From Pseudevernia furfuracea (Eukaryota > Ascomycota > Lecanoromycetes > Lecanorales > Parmeliaceae): 64,000 bases of DNA. The translations under genes and the position numbers were made by a program. Positions 1 to 12,068 of the stretch are shown here, piece after piece. The stretch spans positions 558,001-622,000 of the forward strand of contig JAIUPT010000024.1 of the NCBI GenBank assembly GCA_022315425.1, given 5' to 3'. The notes beneath the pieces were generated by a model. It had not been told where the DNA came from. It saw only the letters and a program-made list of their open reading frames with translations, and did not search any database. Each line of letters opens with the position of its first letter. The stretch's first letter is position 1.

Positions 1-977
1 ACATGCTGAGAATAGCCCCACGCCAATTCAAGATGATGGTATCCAATCACATCAGACGTTTGTTTCATGCACAGTCATATTGTGGTACCTATTGCACTAG
101 ATCTCCGTGGGAAATGAGCTGCTCCTTCAGGATCATACCTACCTAGGTGAGTGCCGGGAGGCGTCATCCAGTCGACTGTCTTACTCCGGGGCCTGTCACA
201 CCGTGTGACCCTTGTGTATTATTACTGCCGGCACGTGTTACTGGCCTGACCTACACGCTGATGTGAGATAAGCTCATTGTTAATAATGACGAATAAAGGG
301 GAGGGAGCGGATGACGCCGCGAAGTTTTGGGGCGTGGCGCAGAGCTAGGGCAATCTCCGGCGATCTAGTGGAGCGAATCGTCCTTTCCCTGCAGGACGCC
401 GAGGATGTCTTTGCACCTAGACTCCTTAGATTAAACTCTCTTTCTTGCGTAACAAACTCGGATGGTATCGGCCCGCTAGCGGAGTAATCTCGGAATAGGA
501 ATGTCAACGAAGAGTACGTTATTTACAACAGCGAGCGGGCCTATCAGGGAACAAAGGCATCATGGTATGTAGCTCAAAACATCCACATCTTCGAGGCGAC
601 CCGATTATCGTACGCGCGGGGAAACCGCACCTTGTTCTCGCTGAAGAAAGTTGAGCTTGAAGAATCTCAAGTCTCCAAGGTTAGCCTAAAGGGCTTCAGC
701 CCACCATCCTTCGGCGGGTTTTTTCTTTTGCGCAATCAGCTGCAGCCAATCATGTTCGCCATGCCCTGCAATAGTCGTTCCGAGGCCTTTACTAGCCCTC
801 CTCATATAGCAAGGTTGATGCAAGTGACGAAGTAGTGGGTATCTTTACTGCGCCGCTACGCTGGGGCACGAAAGTGCGCCGCCGTCATCCTCAGGCTTCG
901 CATGGAAGCCGAGGGCGAAACGGATCAACCTCCCTTTGCTCGTCCTCCCTGACTTCGTCCAGTCAACATTTTCAACG
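1..977. other. intergenic, no gene recognised
   Basis: No open frame here has a recognisable domain or splice pattern. Short open frames at 280-507 (-) and 632-835 (+) look random in composition. The last part is presumably the promoter and 5' UTR of the rhodopsin-like gene that starts at 978. Confidence 0.6.
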
Positions 978-2284
978 ATGGCGGAGGATGTTCATGCCAG
1001 CAAGACCGGAACGTTGATTGCGGCAGACGTCACTCTTATAATCTTGAGCGCAATAGCCGTCGCACTTCGGTTGCTGTCGAGGAGGCTGTCAAGGTCTGGA
1101 CTTTGGTACGATGACTATGCCATCATGTTTGCGATGGTCTTGGCTTGGATGTTGCCGGTCTGTAATTTCATAGGTTGGTCGAATCTGGGCTCTCGACAAG
1201 TCTGGTACGAGTTGACTGATCACTTGGACAGCGACCCACTTCGATTTTGGCAAGCACGAGGCCGTGGCTCGTCCGGACGCGGCGGAACAGTGGTACCACG
1301 TCCTTTACGTCTTCGAGAACTTCTATGCGCCGGCAATCGCTATGGTCAAATTCTCGATCCTCCTCTTCTATGCACGCATCTTCACCGAGCATACCGCCAA
1401 GATGCCGGCACAGATCTGGTTTCGGAGAGCACTGTATGTGATGGGTGCCATCACATTCCTGTGGTGGATAGTCTGCCAATTCATCGTAATATTCGAGTGC
1501 GCACCTATCCATTACTTCTGGGACCGGAAGCCGGCCACTGGGCACTGCCTGGACGTCCAGACCTTTTTCCAAGGTCAGGCCATTCCTAATATCATCACGG
1601 ACTTGGTGCTCCTAATATTGCCCATGCCCTTGATATGGAAGTTGCAGCTTCCGATGGGGCAGAAAGCCGCCTTGAGCGGAGTCTTCTTGCTTGGCAGCTT
1701 GTAAGTCCGAGATCAGTTGTACGCATCGTTGAAGTTACTGGAGCTAACCTCATACCTCATCTCATAGTGTAACAGCGACGAGTATCTATCGATTGACACT
1801 CTTGCTGAAGTTGACGGAAGTGGACATTACCTGGAACTATGCGGATGCCGCGGTCTGGTCTGCCGTCGAACCCAATGTCGCCGTCATCTCCGCTTGCCTT
1901 CCCATGCTCCGACCGGTGTTCAAGCTTGTTAGTGGCAGCTTAGGTAGCATAGGCAGCCTTGGCAAGAGCCCCGGGCAGACAGCTGGCTCAGCTGGCGCCC
2001 CGGGTAATGATCACCCGCCTTGGAGATCAAGCACAGTGCCGACCACGAAGGATGGCGGGCCCTTTGCGCGCCTGGCCGAGGCCTCATCATCTTCTGACCG
2101 GGAGCACAGAGAAGAGTGGGAACTGTGGGAGGGTCGAAGGAGTAGGGACGTCCAGAGAACGAATTTAGTTGGGCGATCAGATAAGAAGGATATGCTAGGC
2201 CAAGCAGAGTTGGGTGCAGTTCCGCATGGGGCGATACATGTGAGGAATGAGATTTCTCTGAGGGATGATAAAAGCTCGTTCTAG
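978..2284 (+). CDS. rhodopsin-domain (Pth11-like) integral membrane protein
   Basis: Proposed exons 978-1173, 1232-1700 and 1768-2284 give 393 aa. The phases fit: GT at 1174 with AG ending 1231, and GTAAGT at 1701 with AG ending 1767. The protein has the order of the fungal rhodopsin-domain family (Pfam Fungal_rhodopsin): an N-terminal hydrophobic helix, the WYDDYAIMFAMV segment, then FYAPAIAMVKFSILLFYARI, an ITFLWWIVCQFIVI helix, a DLVLLILPMPLIWKLQLP loop, and after intron 2 the closing VEPNVAVISACLPMLRPVF motif. About 110 C-terminal residues are polar and probably cytoplasmic. Members are seven-helix plasma-membrane proteins thought to act as non-canonical GPCRs; ligands are unknown. An upstream in-frame ATG at 936 exists, but the one at 978 leads directly into the family-like N-terminus. 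The first intron is the least certain boundary; a donor a few bases away is possible. Confidence 0.85.
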
Positions 2285-4402
2285 TGATACCTCATACTAT
2301 TGTACAACATCACCGTATATAATACCTTTACATGCTCTGTGCGAACATGGAGCATATGCGAGTGAGTAGATGAGCAGGAGAACAGAAGTCCCATGAAAAT
2401 TCGAGGTGATGAGCAAAGAGAGATGCGGAATTGCGCGAATGTAAAATATGGCCACCGTTGCCAAGGCCTTCAGGTTTGGTAACAGTAGAGAAAATCCCTC
2501 TCCTACACAGACGCTGGAAACGGTTCTGCAGATGCTGTCTTGCTGCCAGCTTTGATGACAGGTCCCTATTCTCAGCAGGTAGTCAAACCCAACGAGCAGC
2601 GTACACGTCGCTCTTCTCCTCCGTCAACTCACAATTCGCGTTCCAACCGTGGGACAAGCAAGCAAAAGATGGCTATGCAAGGCTGGGAAGTGATAGGAGA
2701 ATTTTTTGCGTCATTGGCTTGCGGAGCGAGCAAGAGATGGAGACTATGGACCTTAGGCACTGAGGAGGTCCAACCTACGAGAGTCGATCGTGGAAAGGTG
2801 TGGAAGGGAAGAGAGTGTTCGGGTCATATACGCAGGGCTGCAACTCAGCCATGTGATAGTTGGGGAATTGCAGTGACCAAAGCGGTGACATTGATTCTGT
2901 CTATACCATTGACACTCAAGAGGGCTACTAACACACAGGCTTCACCAACATCGCCTAGATAGCAGCATGCATTGATGCCTTCCACGTAGTCTACGATTCC
3001 TAATCGCTTCACAGCAAGGGTTCCAATTGGGCTCCGATAGAGCGGTTGCTGCAAGTGTCAGTCTCGAGCGCCGGCTCGGCTTTCTTTGAAGCGGCCGTGA
3101 GCGGTACAGTGGAATGAAGTCTTGAGCTTACAGTCATAGTGAGAGCTGGTAATTGGTATAGTCAAGTTGCAGCTCGAGCAACCCTGAGCGAGGGGATACC
3201 TCACATCGTACCTGTAATTCTGGTCCCGATTCCAATTATTACATTGATTTTGTACTGTGAGAGACTCCGAAGGCCATATGGACTCACATGTCCATACACG
3301 CTGTCTGTCAGTAAACAGCAGCGTTCGAGGCGATATATGGCGTTTTTGCACACACCAGCCTCATTCCGAAAGAAGCCCTAGCTCCACAGACTTTCTTCTG
3401 GCAAAGCACGATGTAGTATGATCTTTCACATAACTGCTGTGTCATACCCCATAACTTTGATATTACCATCGTCGTGAAAGTCATTAGAACCATCAGAGTC
3501 ATCTCAGCATTATCTCCAGTGTCCCGGTACCACGTTCCATCCGGAATTAGTCACTCCAACGACGACGAGAACAGTCCCTGAGCAATTCCTTCCATATCCG
3601 TCTCTCTCCTCTCGCCTTCCGCTACAATCCGCGGACCCATGCTGGAACTCATCCAGAGGTCCATACACCTTGACACCCTCCCCGAACCCGTTGAAACCAC
3701 CGCATCCTTCCCATCCACGTCAGTGAAGAGGATAGCTTTGCTGCGCAGGGTCCATTCCGGAGTCTGACCTTGTTGCATCTTTTGATACCATGGGTCGTCT
3801 TTGGCCTGTACAAGCCAGATGCTGTAGAGTACAAGCGAGCGTAGTCTAGTCATCAAATAAAAGTGGACAAGGCATGACAATCTGCCCGCCATGGCCATGC
3901 GAGAATAACATGGGCATATCTTTTGCATTTCGCCCACAAGGTACATTGACACCCCGCATTACAATATCCGGGTGGAAGCGTGGGATGTAGGCGTTCACTC
4001 CAGGCCTTGGCAGAGCGAGATCACACTTGCGCTGCTTTGGGCGTGTTCGCGAAAGGAGTGGCCTGGCAGTGATGGACTCGGAGTCCCCGAGAGGTTGGAA
4101 TATCTAGCCCATCGACCAGACGCCGAGGAAAGCCACGACTTGTGTATCTTGAATTACCACTAGCGCTACGATACTAGGTAAGCATACGACGCTTATCCCC
4201 ACATAAGAAGGATGCGCTATTGACTGGTCTCATCCCCTCAGCCTTGTGAGGGGTAGTACCTTATAGTACCACCATACTTCAGGATTCAGCGCTCGCTCTT
4301 CCACTTGGCCGACTATATCTTATTTCAAGAAAACCTTACATGACTTCAATTTTCAACACGACCGTGTCTTAGACTTTCTGATTCCTTTTCCATTGTATCA
4401 AG
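2285..4402. other. intergenic, 2.1 kb, no convincing gene
   Basis: Several short open frames occur, the longest near 2540-2962 (+) and 3551-3952 (-), but none shows a domain, signal peptide or coherent splice structure. The segment around 3551-3830 (-) has protein-like composition and could be a gene remnant. The rest is ordinary noncoding sequence up to the promoter of the dehydrogenase at 4403. Confidence 0.5.
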
Positions 4403-5464
4403 ATGGAGGCCGTACTCCCTTCGCTTACCGAAGCCTACCACCGTACCACCTACGACTCCATCTCGCCTACGCGGCATGAGCTTTCTGTTGCCCACAAAAC
4501 AATCATCGTCACTGGCGGTGGTCGCGGTTTAGGGCCCGAGATCGCCAGAGCCTATGCGGCTGCGGGAGCTTCACACGTTGTCCTTATTGGCCGTACGCAG
4601 ACCACGCTGTCCAAAACGAGGGAAGCTATCGAGAAAGAGTTCTCTTCTGTCTCGGTGACGACATATATCGCTGATGTTGCAGATGAAGCCGCCGTTGGGA
4701 AGGCAGCAGAGAAGGTTGGGAAATGGGACGTGCTGATCCTGAACGCCGGGCTACTTAGTGATCCGCATCCAATTGAGAAGTCAGAACCCGTAGGATGGTG
4801 GCGCGCTTTCGAGGTGCGACCTGGCTTTCACATTCTGTTGGCGCCCTCTGACGCCGCCTGCTTCTCCCGCTATCCAAGTTCTGGCTTACCGGTTCTGTCG
4901 AACCTAGACCAACGTCAAAGGAGCAATGGTCACAACGCGGGCCTTCCTCCCGTCTCGAAATAGTGACGCCTCTATTATTGGCGTTAACGCCAACATCCTG
5001 ACTATCCCTGCGTCAAACCCCTTGGCCATGGGTATGTCCGCATACGTCTGTTCGAAGATCGCTCAGGTCAAACTGCTCGAGTATGTCTCGGCAGAGAATC
5101 CGGACCTCTTCGTCGTCTCGGTTCATCCGGGTGCTGTAGACACAGACATGCTCCGATCCTCGGGTCTTTATGAAAAGCTCGATCATGCAATTTTGGACGA
5201 TGGTGAGTCTTTTCTTGACCAGTCGATGGGATTTGGACTGAAGTTGATCCAGTGAGTCTGTCGGCGCATTTTCTTCTTTGGCTGGTGAGTAAGGAGGCGA
5301 GGTTCCTGAGGGGCAAGTATGTGTGCGCGAATTGGGATGTGGAGGAGCTGAAGGCGAAGGCGAAGGAGATTGAGACGACAAGGATTTTGGAGGCTAATAT
5401 ACATGGCTGGCCTTATGGGGGTGCGATGGATGCTATGCTGGCTCAGGCAGAGGGTGAGAAGTGA
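4403..5464 (+). CDS. short-chain dehydrogenase/reductase (SDR)
   Basis: Exons 4403-4813, 4908-5202 and 5253-5464 (introns 94 and 50 nt, GTGCGA...CTAG and GTGAGT...CCAG) give a 305-aa protein, normal length for a classical SDR. The Rossmann cofactor motif reads VTGGGRGLG near residue 35, followed by the acidic/NAG segment DVLILNAG. The catalytic pair is in SAYVCSKIAQVKLLEY (YxxxK), followed by the VSVHPGAVDTDM substrate-side loop. The tail, LVSKEARFLRGKYVCANWDV, is typical of fungal SDRs that end with an ANWDV(D/E)EL block. It should catalyse NAD(P)(H)-dependent oxidation or reduction of an alcohol/carbonyl; the substrate cannot be told. It is 15 kb from the PKS and is not evidently part of that cluster. 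No frame break or missing catalytic residue was seen. Confidence 0.9.
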
Positions 5465-6854
5465 GAGTGTGTTACGTAGGTCACGAAGTTGGCTAAGTCC
5501 ACGTGGAATCGATCAAGTGAGATTGGTTAGAGAACACCGTAGAGGTACTTGCTGCGTATTAGGGTATGTTCGTCTAGTGCGATGGTGCATATGGTCCATG
5601 CGCCAAGTACCTGGAGAGTAGTTGACCCACGCCATGTGGTATGCATTCATGGCTTGGTGAGGCTAGATGATGCCTACCCCGGAGGTGCCTGAAGATTTCG
5701 TCCCGACCGAGAGGACTCTGACAGTTTCAATCCGGTCAGGCGACAATTTGTTTTCTGAACCAAAAGTCTGGTCAATCACTGATCTTTCTACAAGTGTCGC
5801 CCTCCTCTAGGAACCTGTTCAGTGGTGGCGTCTGCCTCGCAGTCCAACAGGCATCCTCACTTCGCCTTAAAAAATTTAGATAGACTGTTCTACTCCATCT
5901 CCTCTGCTGGAAGTTCAGATCCAGATGAGAGCGACGAGTAACCAAGTAGGCCCTACGAGTATTCTATCCCCATTCCCTGGCAACGGGTGTGCTTGTTTTG
6001 CGGGACGGTGCTACCGGGAACCATCGTCAACACTCGCACGGCAAACTAAGCGCGGGGCTAAGATATGGAATATAGCACTCTCACAGCGAAGATTAATACT
6101 GAAAAACACTAGCTCCTTGTCTTTCTTGATCTACTGTTGGACCTCCAAGCATTCTATACCTCCCAATGTCTCGCTAAGCATGCGCACTGCCCCATCCCTT
6201 GGTGTTCTTGCCAGTGGGACATCGCAGCAATTCGTTGCTCCTAAAGCTAGTGTACAGTAAGGATCGACTATGCATGGTGACGCAAAAGCGCGTCTATGTA
6301 TAACGTACCTAGTCTTGTTGGACCATGTCGACTCAGAGTCCAGCAACATTGAAAAGAAAATATGTATCTTGACGTACATCCATTTTTGCTACACGTACTA
6401 CCTCAAGTACACCCTTCGAACCCAGCTTTTCTGTATAATCCTCATTTACACCTAGTCTCAGTCCCAGGCGAGCTTGTAAGTGATATTTATAGAGCACTTG
6501 CTGGGTCCTGTGTTCTTGTTGCCTACAAATTGCGTCAGTTGCGGACAGAATCATGACTTCTTTCAAGCGAGTGCCCTCCTTGTGGCTCTTGAAAAGACTC
6601 GTCCTTCAGAACCCGACCTCGCACTTGATTGAAGGATGCGAGAAAAAGGTGTCGGACGGTGCTTTAAGTGCTAATCCGTTTACGCCCCGTTGAAGGGGAT
6701 AGGAGAATTGTATTTATTCTTCGTAATAAGGGGAGAAGAAGTGGAAAATCAAGACAACATGAGCTACCCCGCATGGCGATCCACATTTCTCAAACAATGG
6801 AGTTTAGCTAGATGATGGGTGCCGACCGGCCCCACATTTTCAGTGAAAGATCGG
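5465..6854. other. intergenic, 1.4 kb, nothing recognised
   Basis: Lies between the convergent dehydrogenase (+) and the secreted-protein gene (-), so it holds two 3' ends. The short open frames show no domain and no consistent splice pattern. Confidence 0.6.
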
Positions 6855-8251
6855 CTACAGAAAGACTGATCGTGCCGAGGAGGCTTCCAGATCATCAGAA
6901 GTAACATCACGCGGAACTACCAAACTGGGGGTACCTTCCTGTACCAAGCCCGTCGACGCCTCAAAAGAGGTATCGGGTGTCCATTCCGGCTGATTCACTT
7001 CGAAAGAACCGTTGGACGCCTCGAGACCTAGCAAAGGAGCCGATACAGAAACATTGGCAGTGTCCGCAGTAGGCTGACTCAGGTCTGGATTCTCGTCGGA
7101 GATCAGGATGAAAATATTCTTCCGCAAGCCTAAAACCCTCTGCTTTAGTTTCTTCCATTCACGGCTAACATCTAGACTGGGTACCCACCTAGACCGAACG
7201 CTCTCCCACCCTTACCATGAGCCCGAACACACATGGCAGACAGTGCGGACATGGCTTCCCAAATCTCGTACCACGTCACACTCGTTGACTTTCCGGAAAT
7301 CTCGACGGAAGCCTGGCACCTGGCGTCGACTATCCAGCGAGGAAAAAAGGCGTCAGAAATTAGCATTCCTGCTTTCTCATGCAAGCGAAGACGACATGAG
7401 GTATTTGCATCAAGCGGGACGCTACCTACTGGATTTGTAAAGGACCGGCAAATTCACCTCGACCCGCGGATCTCGGCTCTTGTCCCCAAATACCTGTCGG
7501 GCTTTCGTCGCCACCATGTCCGCAACGATGGCGAGGCACGACTGCCACGGCGGGCCGGGGGTGGCGGTCCTGTCGCAGCGGACGTGGGGGGCATAGTCCG
7601 CCATCACTACGTTGAGGTGATTGTCGCCACCTGGTGAGGGAAGAAGCTTTGCTCTTAACCCGAGATCCCCCTTTGAAATCTCCACGAGAGAGAGGATGCG
7701 CGGCACGCTATATGCAGGACTTGGAGTGGGGAATAATAGAAAGGCGACGTACCTATATCGGCGGCAATGCCCCCAACCCCCTTCTCGACCACACACCTCT
7801 GGAAGAGCGCATAGGCCGCCTGGGCCATCTGCGTCAGACTCGCGTGCCCGTTCACCGCGCCGCGCAGCAGCAGCGGCTGCACGAAGCATAGTCCATCGCT
7901 GCTCAAGATCCGCCACGGTAACGGCACGTCGTTCGGTCGGCCGGTGTGGCGTTCCGAGAGGGTGGTTTGCGCGTCCGATTTGCCGATGTAGTGGAATACG
8001 TTGCGGCAACTGTTGGGGTTGAGGTTGCGGCCGTAGTGCGTGCCGTCGCATTGGATGCGAAGGGCGTTGGAGGGTGGGGAGGTGGTGTTGGTGTTGGTGT
8101 GTGGGTGATTGATGTTGGCGGGGAGGAATGGGGCTGGCAGTGTTTGTGGGATTCGCGGGATATTGTTGGGAGGGGCTGAGAGGGAAGTGGGAATAGCTGC
8201 ACAGATGAGGGATGAGACGAGAGCGATGGCCAACAGAATGACTGTAGACAT
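6855..8251 (-). CDS. secreted protein of unknown function (fungal family)
   Basis: Proposed exons on the minus strand: 8251-7753, 7630-7430, 7329-7189 and 7129-6855. All junctions are phase 1 with GT...AG, giving 371 aa. The start was chosen because MSTVILLAIALVSSLIC is a clear signal peptide; an upstream in-frame ATG at 8377 would bury it. The mature protein contains the order I remember from a widespread fungal secreted family: CDGTHYGRNLN, then an ERHTGRPNDVPLPWRILSSDG block, GGDNHLNVVM after intron 1, PPWQSCLAIVADM, and WYEIWEAMSALSAMCVR, then ISDENPDL in the last exon. Conserved cysteines suggest disulphides in an extracellular protein. Function is unknown. The acceptor of intron 2 is ambiguous: AG ending 7330 has a branch-like site and pyrimidine tract, but another AG lies 39 nt upstream. 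The last ~70 residues are Ser/Asp-rich and low complexity. Confidence 0.78.
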
Positions 8252-8897
8252 GACTTCTACGAGGTTACCATCAATGATTATGGTCGGATTGCCCAGGTAC
8301 ACGCGTTGGGAAAGTGGATTGCAGAGAGCACACGCTTCGCCTATACGGGTGTCTTCTTTATCTAAGCGCGATATCATGGATCAGCGTTATTTGTTTTGAT
8401 AGGTAGCAGTTGGGGCGCTTGGAGCGTTACAGTTCCTGCAGAGTGGAAAGTGGAAACACTTGGTCATTCTGAGACCTTAAAGATGACTGATTTGTGTGCT
8501 GGTTGATACATATGTTTAGCCAAAGGATACTCTGACGGCTTTCATTCAAACGCTGAAAAATACACCGTTATAAAGATTGAACCCCAGCGCCACCAAAAAA
8601 AAAAAAAAAAAAAAAATCGGTCAAAACACAATGTTGAATAATTATCTGTTGGCACGATTGGGTATCTGGGGCGCCAAACTGTTGGGGTCAGGTACCGGCG
8701 AGGTCGACGACTCTCGAAGGTGCAGGTTGGTGTCCATTCAAGTAGGGGGTCAGGGCGAAGCGTGAGGGACGCTGGTTGAGGTGCATGCGAGATAGAAGAA
8801 AGGTAGGGCGCTATGCTGTTGAGGAAGATTGTATGCGCGAAGGCTTCGAAGCCTTCTCGGTCAAAGCATGATGTTGGAGAGTTTCCAAGATCAATCC
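8252..8897. other. intergenic with 22-nt poly-A tract
   Basis: This 0.65-kb stretch separates two minus-strand genes. It contains an uninterrupted run of 22 A on the + strand at 8595-8616 and no recognisable coding sequence. Confidence 0.6.
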
Positions 8898-10115
8898 TCA
8901 AGTACCAACGTCATTCGGCGCGCAAGCCGGACCAGCAGGGTCCCCACTCGCTCCATTATCCTCATTGTACGGCCACTCGCCCGCCATGCAGGTGATGTTC
9001 GCGGTACTCTCGATCGGCAGGGTCATGTCGTAGTTCGTGTGCGAGAGCTTGTAGTCGTTGTAAATCGTAGCATTGTTGCTCACGCCTTCGATCAGATAGA
9101 CGGATTCTTGGCGACACCACCCGATGGGCCAATGAGCACAGCAGCTTGCGGCCACAAAGATCGTTTCGCCTAAGGGAGTGCCGTGGGCATCGGTCATGGG
9201 GACCGTTTGGCACCAGTCGCCGGTCGTTCGGGCGTTGGTGCAACCGGCTGTGACATCTGCGCCGCCGGTTGTCACTTCACCGGACGAAGAAGTGGTCCAT
9301 TCGCCGATGGTGATACTGCCGCACGAGCTGCATGTTGGTCAGTTTTTAACATCGTTACTCGAAGTAAGGAGTAGAGCACTGACGTAACGTAATATGGGAT
9401 GAAAGTCCAGTATCTAATAGGCTGTCAGCTACCGTGAGTATAGAGGCTTCAAGGTCTACTCACCCGCACTTCTTTTGGCTCAAAGGGGGTCTCTCAGAGT
9501 CAACTGCAGTCGCTTGAGCATACGAGGTGGAATGCTCCCACGTAGCGCCGGCGTTGAATGTCGCTGTCAGATCTCCTAGCGACGGTCCAGAGTCTTCTCT
9601 TCCTTCTAGATCCCGCTTCGTTCCCAGAGTGACGCCAACATTGAAACTCACCGAGTTGGTGACTGTCGAAGTTGAAGTGCTTGTGATCGAGCAGACCGGA
9701 TCATCGTTCTGGCAAAAGGTACGGTTGAAAGGTGTTTCAGTGCCGTAGCTCCACTGGACACTGACTTGGCAGTATGCTCTGCACTGGAAATATTGTTGGT
9801 TGGGCGTCGATCAGATGGCGTAAGAGACAACTTACCGAATTGTCCCATGTGAGGGGACCACAATTTCCACTTGGGTCCATTGTATACTTGGGGGTACATG
9901 TTGTCGATTTCTGTCCGTTCCATCAGCACATCTCTTCGCCAAATAGTCGATGCTTGCTGGGCCTATCATACCGTGTTTGGAGCTGAATTTTCGGGATCCA
10001 GGCATGCGTTGATGCCTGGCTCACCCCCATTGGTTCCGCTTTGTCTTTGCGTAAGAAGCGGATTCGCTGCTCTGGCGGCTATTGCATAGCTGAGGAATAG
10101 AAGGATTCGATGCAT
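8898..10115 (-). CDS. secreted cysteine-rich protein of unknown function
   Basis: Five exons on the minus strand: 10115-9972, 9910-9836, 9783-9464, 9413-9384 and 9327-8898, giving 332 aa. All introns are 50-61 nt and all phases agree. Exon 4 is only 30 nt. Splicing it in joins KKCG to YWTFIPYYVTSCG, which reads through as one Cys-rich segment. The protein begins with the signal peptide MHRILLFLSYAIAARA. It then has short Cys-rich segments (CTPKYTMDPSGNCGPLTWD; CRAYCQVSVQWSYG), a Thr/Ser-rich strand-like stretch (ITSTSTSTVTNSVSFNVGV) and a C-terminal cysteine-containing domain with GWCRQ and ITCMAGEWPY. It looks like an extracellular beta-rich protein; no enzyme motif was recognised. It is followed 0.65 kb downstream by the secreted protein gene ending at 6855, but the two proteins are not obviously related. 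Confidence 0.8.
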
Positions 10116-12068
10116 GACTGGATGGCGAGGAGAGTATATGGTAAATGGCGATGAGGCTACAGAGGTACCTCGATCTGTGATTGGATGGATGCTTAGATAG
10201 GTAGATTGGTACTTCTTGAAGCTTCTGAAAGAGGATGGCCAATCAGTCGATGTGTGCGATGAGCGACCGACTTTATACACATTGTTTTGTTGCACTGAAA
10301 TGGGTCATGTCGTTGAAACATCTTGTTTGTCTCGATACGGGTCAAGGCTGAGCAGATAAGGATCCTACCCTCGAGGTGGTACCGAAGAGTGTTTCAAGAC
10401 TTGCAACACGTTGTAGCTGTGGGACAAACGAGGCTGGTGAGCTGTTGGGGGCCGAGGAGACTAGCGGAGTTTTGCACGACCCCAACTCGATCTGGGGTTT
10501 TGCAACTCAGCGACTGCCTCATCGCGAAGCGAAAGGCAAATACATTTCAGCCATGATGGATATTGACTCAGGTCCGGTATACACAAAGAAGACCGAGGTT
10601 CACATTTGTCACAACATCATACCAGAAAAAACCGCGTGGATCATTCTGATCACGAAGCAGATTTCCTACCAGGATACTACCGCTCAACATGTGAGACCTT
10701 GGTCGACCCTCAAAGGCCTGGTAGCTGGGGGATTTAGACTTTGGGCGGATGGATGCACAGCCGCTCCTACACATCGCAGGCCATGGTCGCAGTGGTTCGA
10801 CCAATCAAATTGGTGAATGCTTTGCTTCTCGCTGATGCAACACAAACGAAGGAACGAATAACTCACCCACAAAATGTCCGCAAAAGACGTCAGTGGCTCC
10901 AAAAGACTCGAGACTCGTCAAGACAAACACACGGAATTGTACTGGAGGAAGATTTGACCAGTAGATTCAAGTGCAAAGCCGCGACAAATGCGGTACGAGG
11001 TTCACATATCGTGCAAATACAAGAGATCCAAGAGTTCGAGGGGACGTATCAGCACTGAGGACGTATTTCCATCATCTTGGTTCTCAAGTGGACTACAGGG
11101 TCTCCACAACCTGGCTGACTTGACTTCGAGAACTCCTCATATTAGATCATGCTCGGTTTCTTCAAACCATAAATTCAGTGTCTGTACTAAAGCTTATCAT
11201 ATGCCTCGTGCTCCGCTTTCTCTGCTCTGAAGGCTGTCCTGTTGCAAATACAAGGGCAGGGCATCACGTTGGGCCCGCAAGCAAAGGGAAACCTAGGGAG
11301 GAAGGGTCTTAGCTGGAGCGAGAAAGCCGTGTATCGCCCGAAATAATGTCCTCGTCAAGACCAGGTTTCACCAGTCTCCTCTCCGCCTCTCCGAGATCAG
11401 TCTGGCAATCAAAGTAAGGATTTCGCCAGGGGGTTGGATGGCCGTAGAGATCTGGGATGATATGGGACCGGTATCTAAAGGTAAGGTAGATTTATTAGCA
11501 ACGCGTTTGGTAGCGGCTGCTGTGAGACTAGAGTAGTCCATTAGCGGTAAGCGCAAACTCAGCCTTGTAAAATCATTGGCATACTTCATCCTTTCCATCC
11601 TTCCAACCTTCCAACCTTCCATCCATCGTTAGAATCCTTCGCACTTTGAAACGTTTCACTGCGCTGTGTATCACAACATTATATGAGCGATGGAAGGGAT
11701 CTCGGTCCTTTGTCACTATCAATGGCCTGTGGGGCCCCTAGCTTTGCGTTCCTCAGCTCAGAGCGTCGACTCTTCCAATTCTGTGACAATGACACAGCCT
11801 GTTCTCTCGGCTAACAACTGAGGCGATACATAGTCTGTTCTGCCTTCCGACCCCACAGGTTGCTGTTGGGACGGCCCTAGTTCGCATGACCTCAAAATGT
11901 CTTATATCTCTTCAGAAGGATTTCCTACATGGAATCCTGTCATCTCTGTGTCCCTTCTCATCACTCGGAATCCTGAACGTGTTGAATTTCAAACGCAGCA
12001 GCATCTACAATTCTTCATACACGATAGCTAAACCATCCAAAAGCAGTGAACCACTACAACCAGCGACT
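10116..12068. other. intergenic, 1.95 kb, nothing recognised
   Basis: Holds the divergent promoters of the secreted-protein gene (-) and the GPI-anchor candidate (+). Open frames at 10376-10816 (+) and 10741-11058 (+) lack domains and were not accepted. Confidence 0.55.

Noticed and set aside
936..1589. Single-frame reading of the first rhodopsin gene
   Set aside because: The frame leaves the family pattern after about residue 75; the spliced reading recovers all later helices.
3551..3952. 133-codon minus-strand frame with protein-like composition
   Set aside because: Could be a gene remnant, but no splice sites, domain or complete start could be supported.
4403..4963. Single-frame reading of the dehydrogenase first exon
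   Set aside because: Without the intron at 4814 the YxxxK motif would be lost; splicing restores a full SDR.
10376..10816. 146-codon + strand frame
   Set aside because: Composition resembles random sequence and no exon partner was found.
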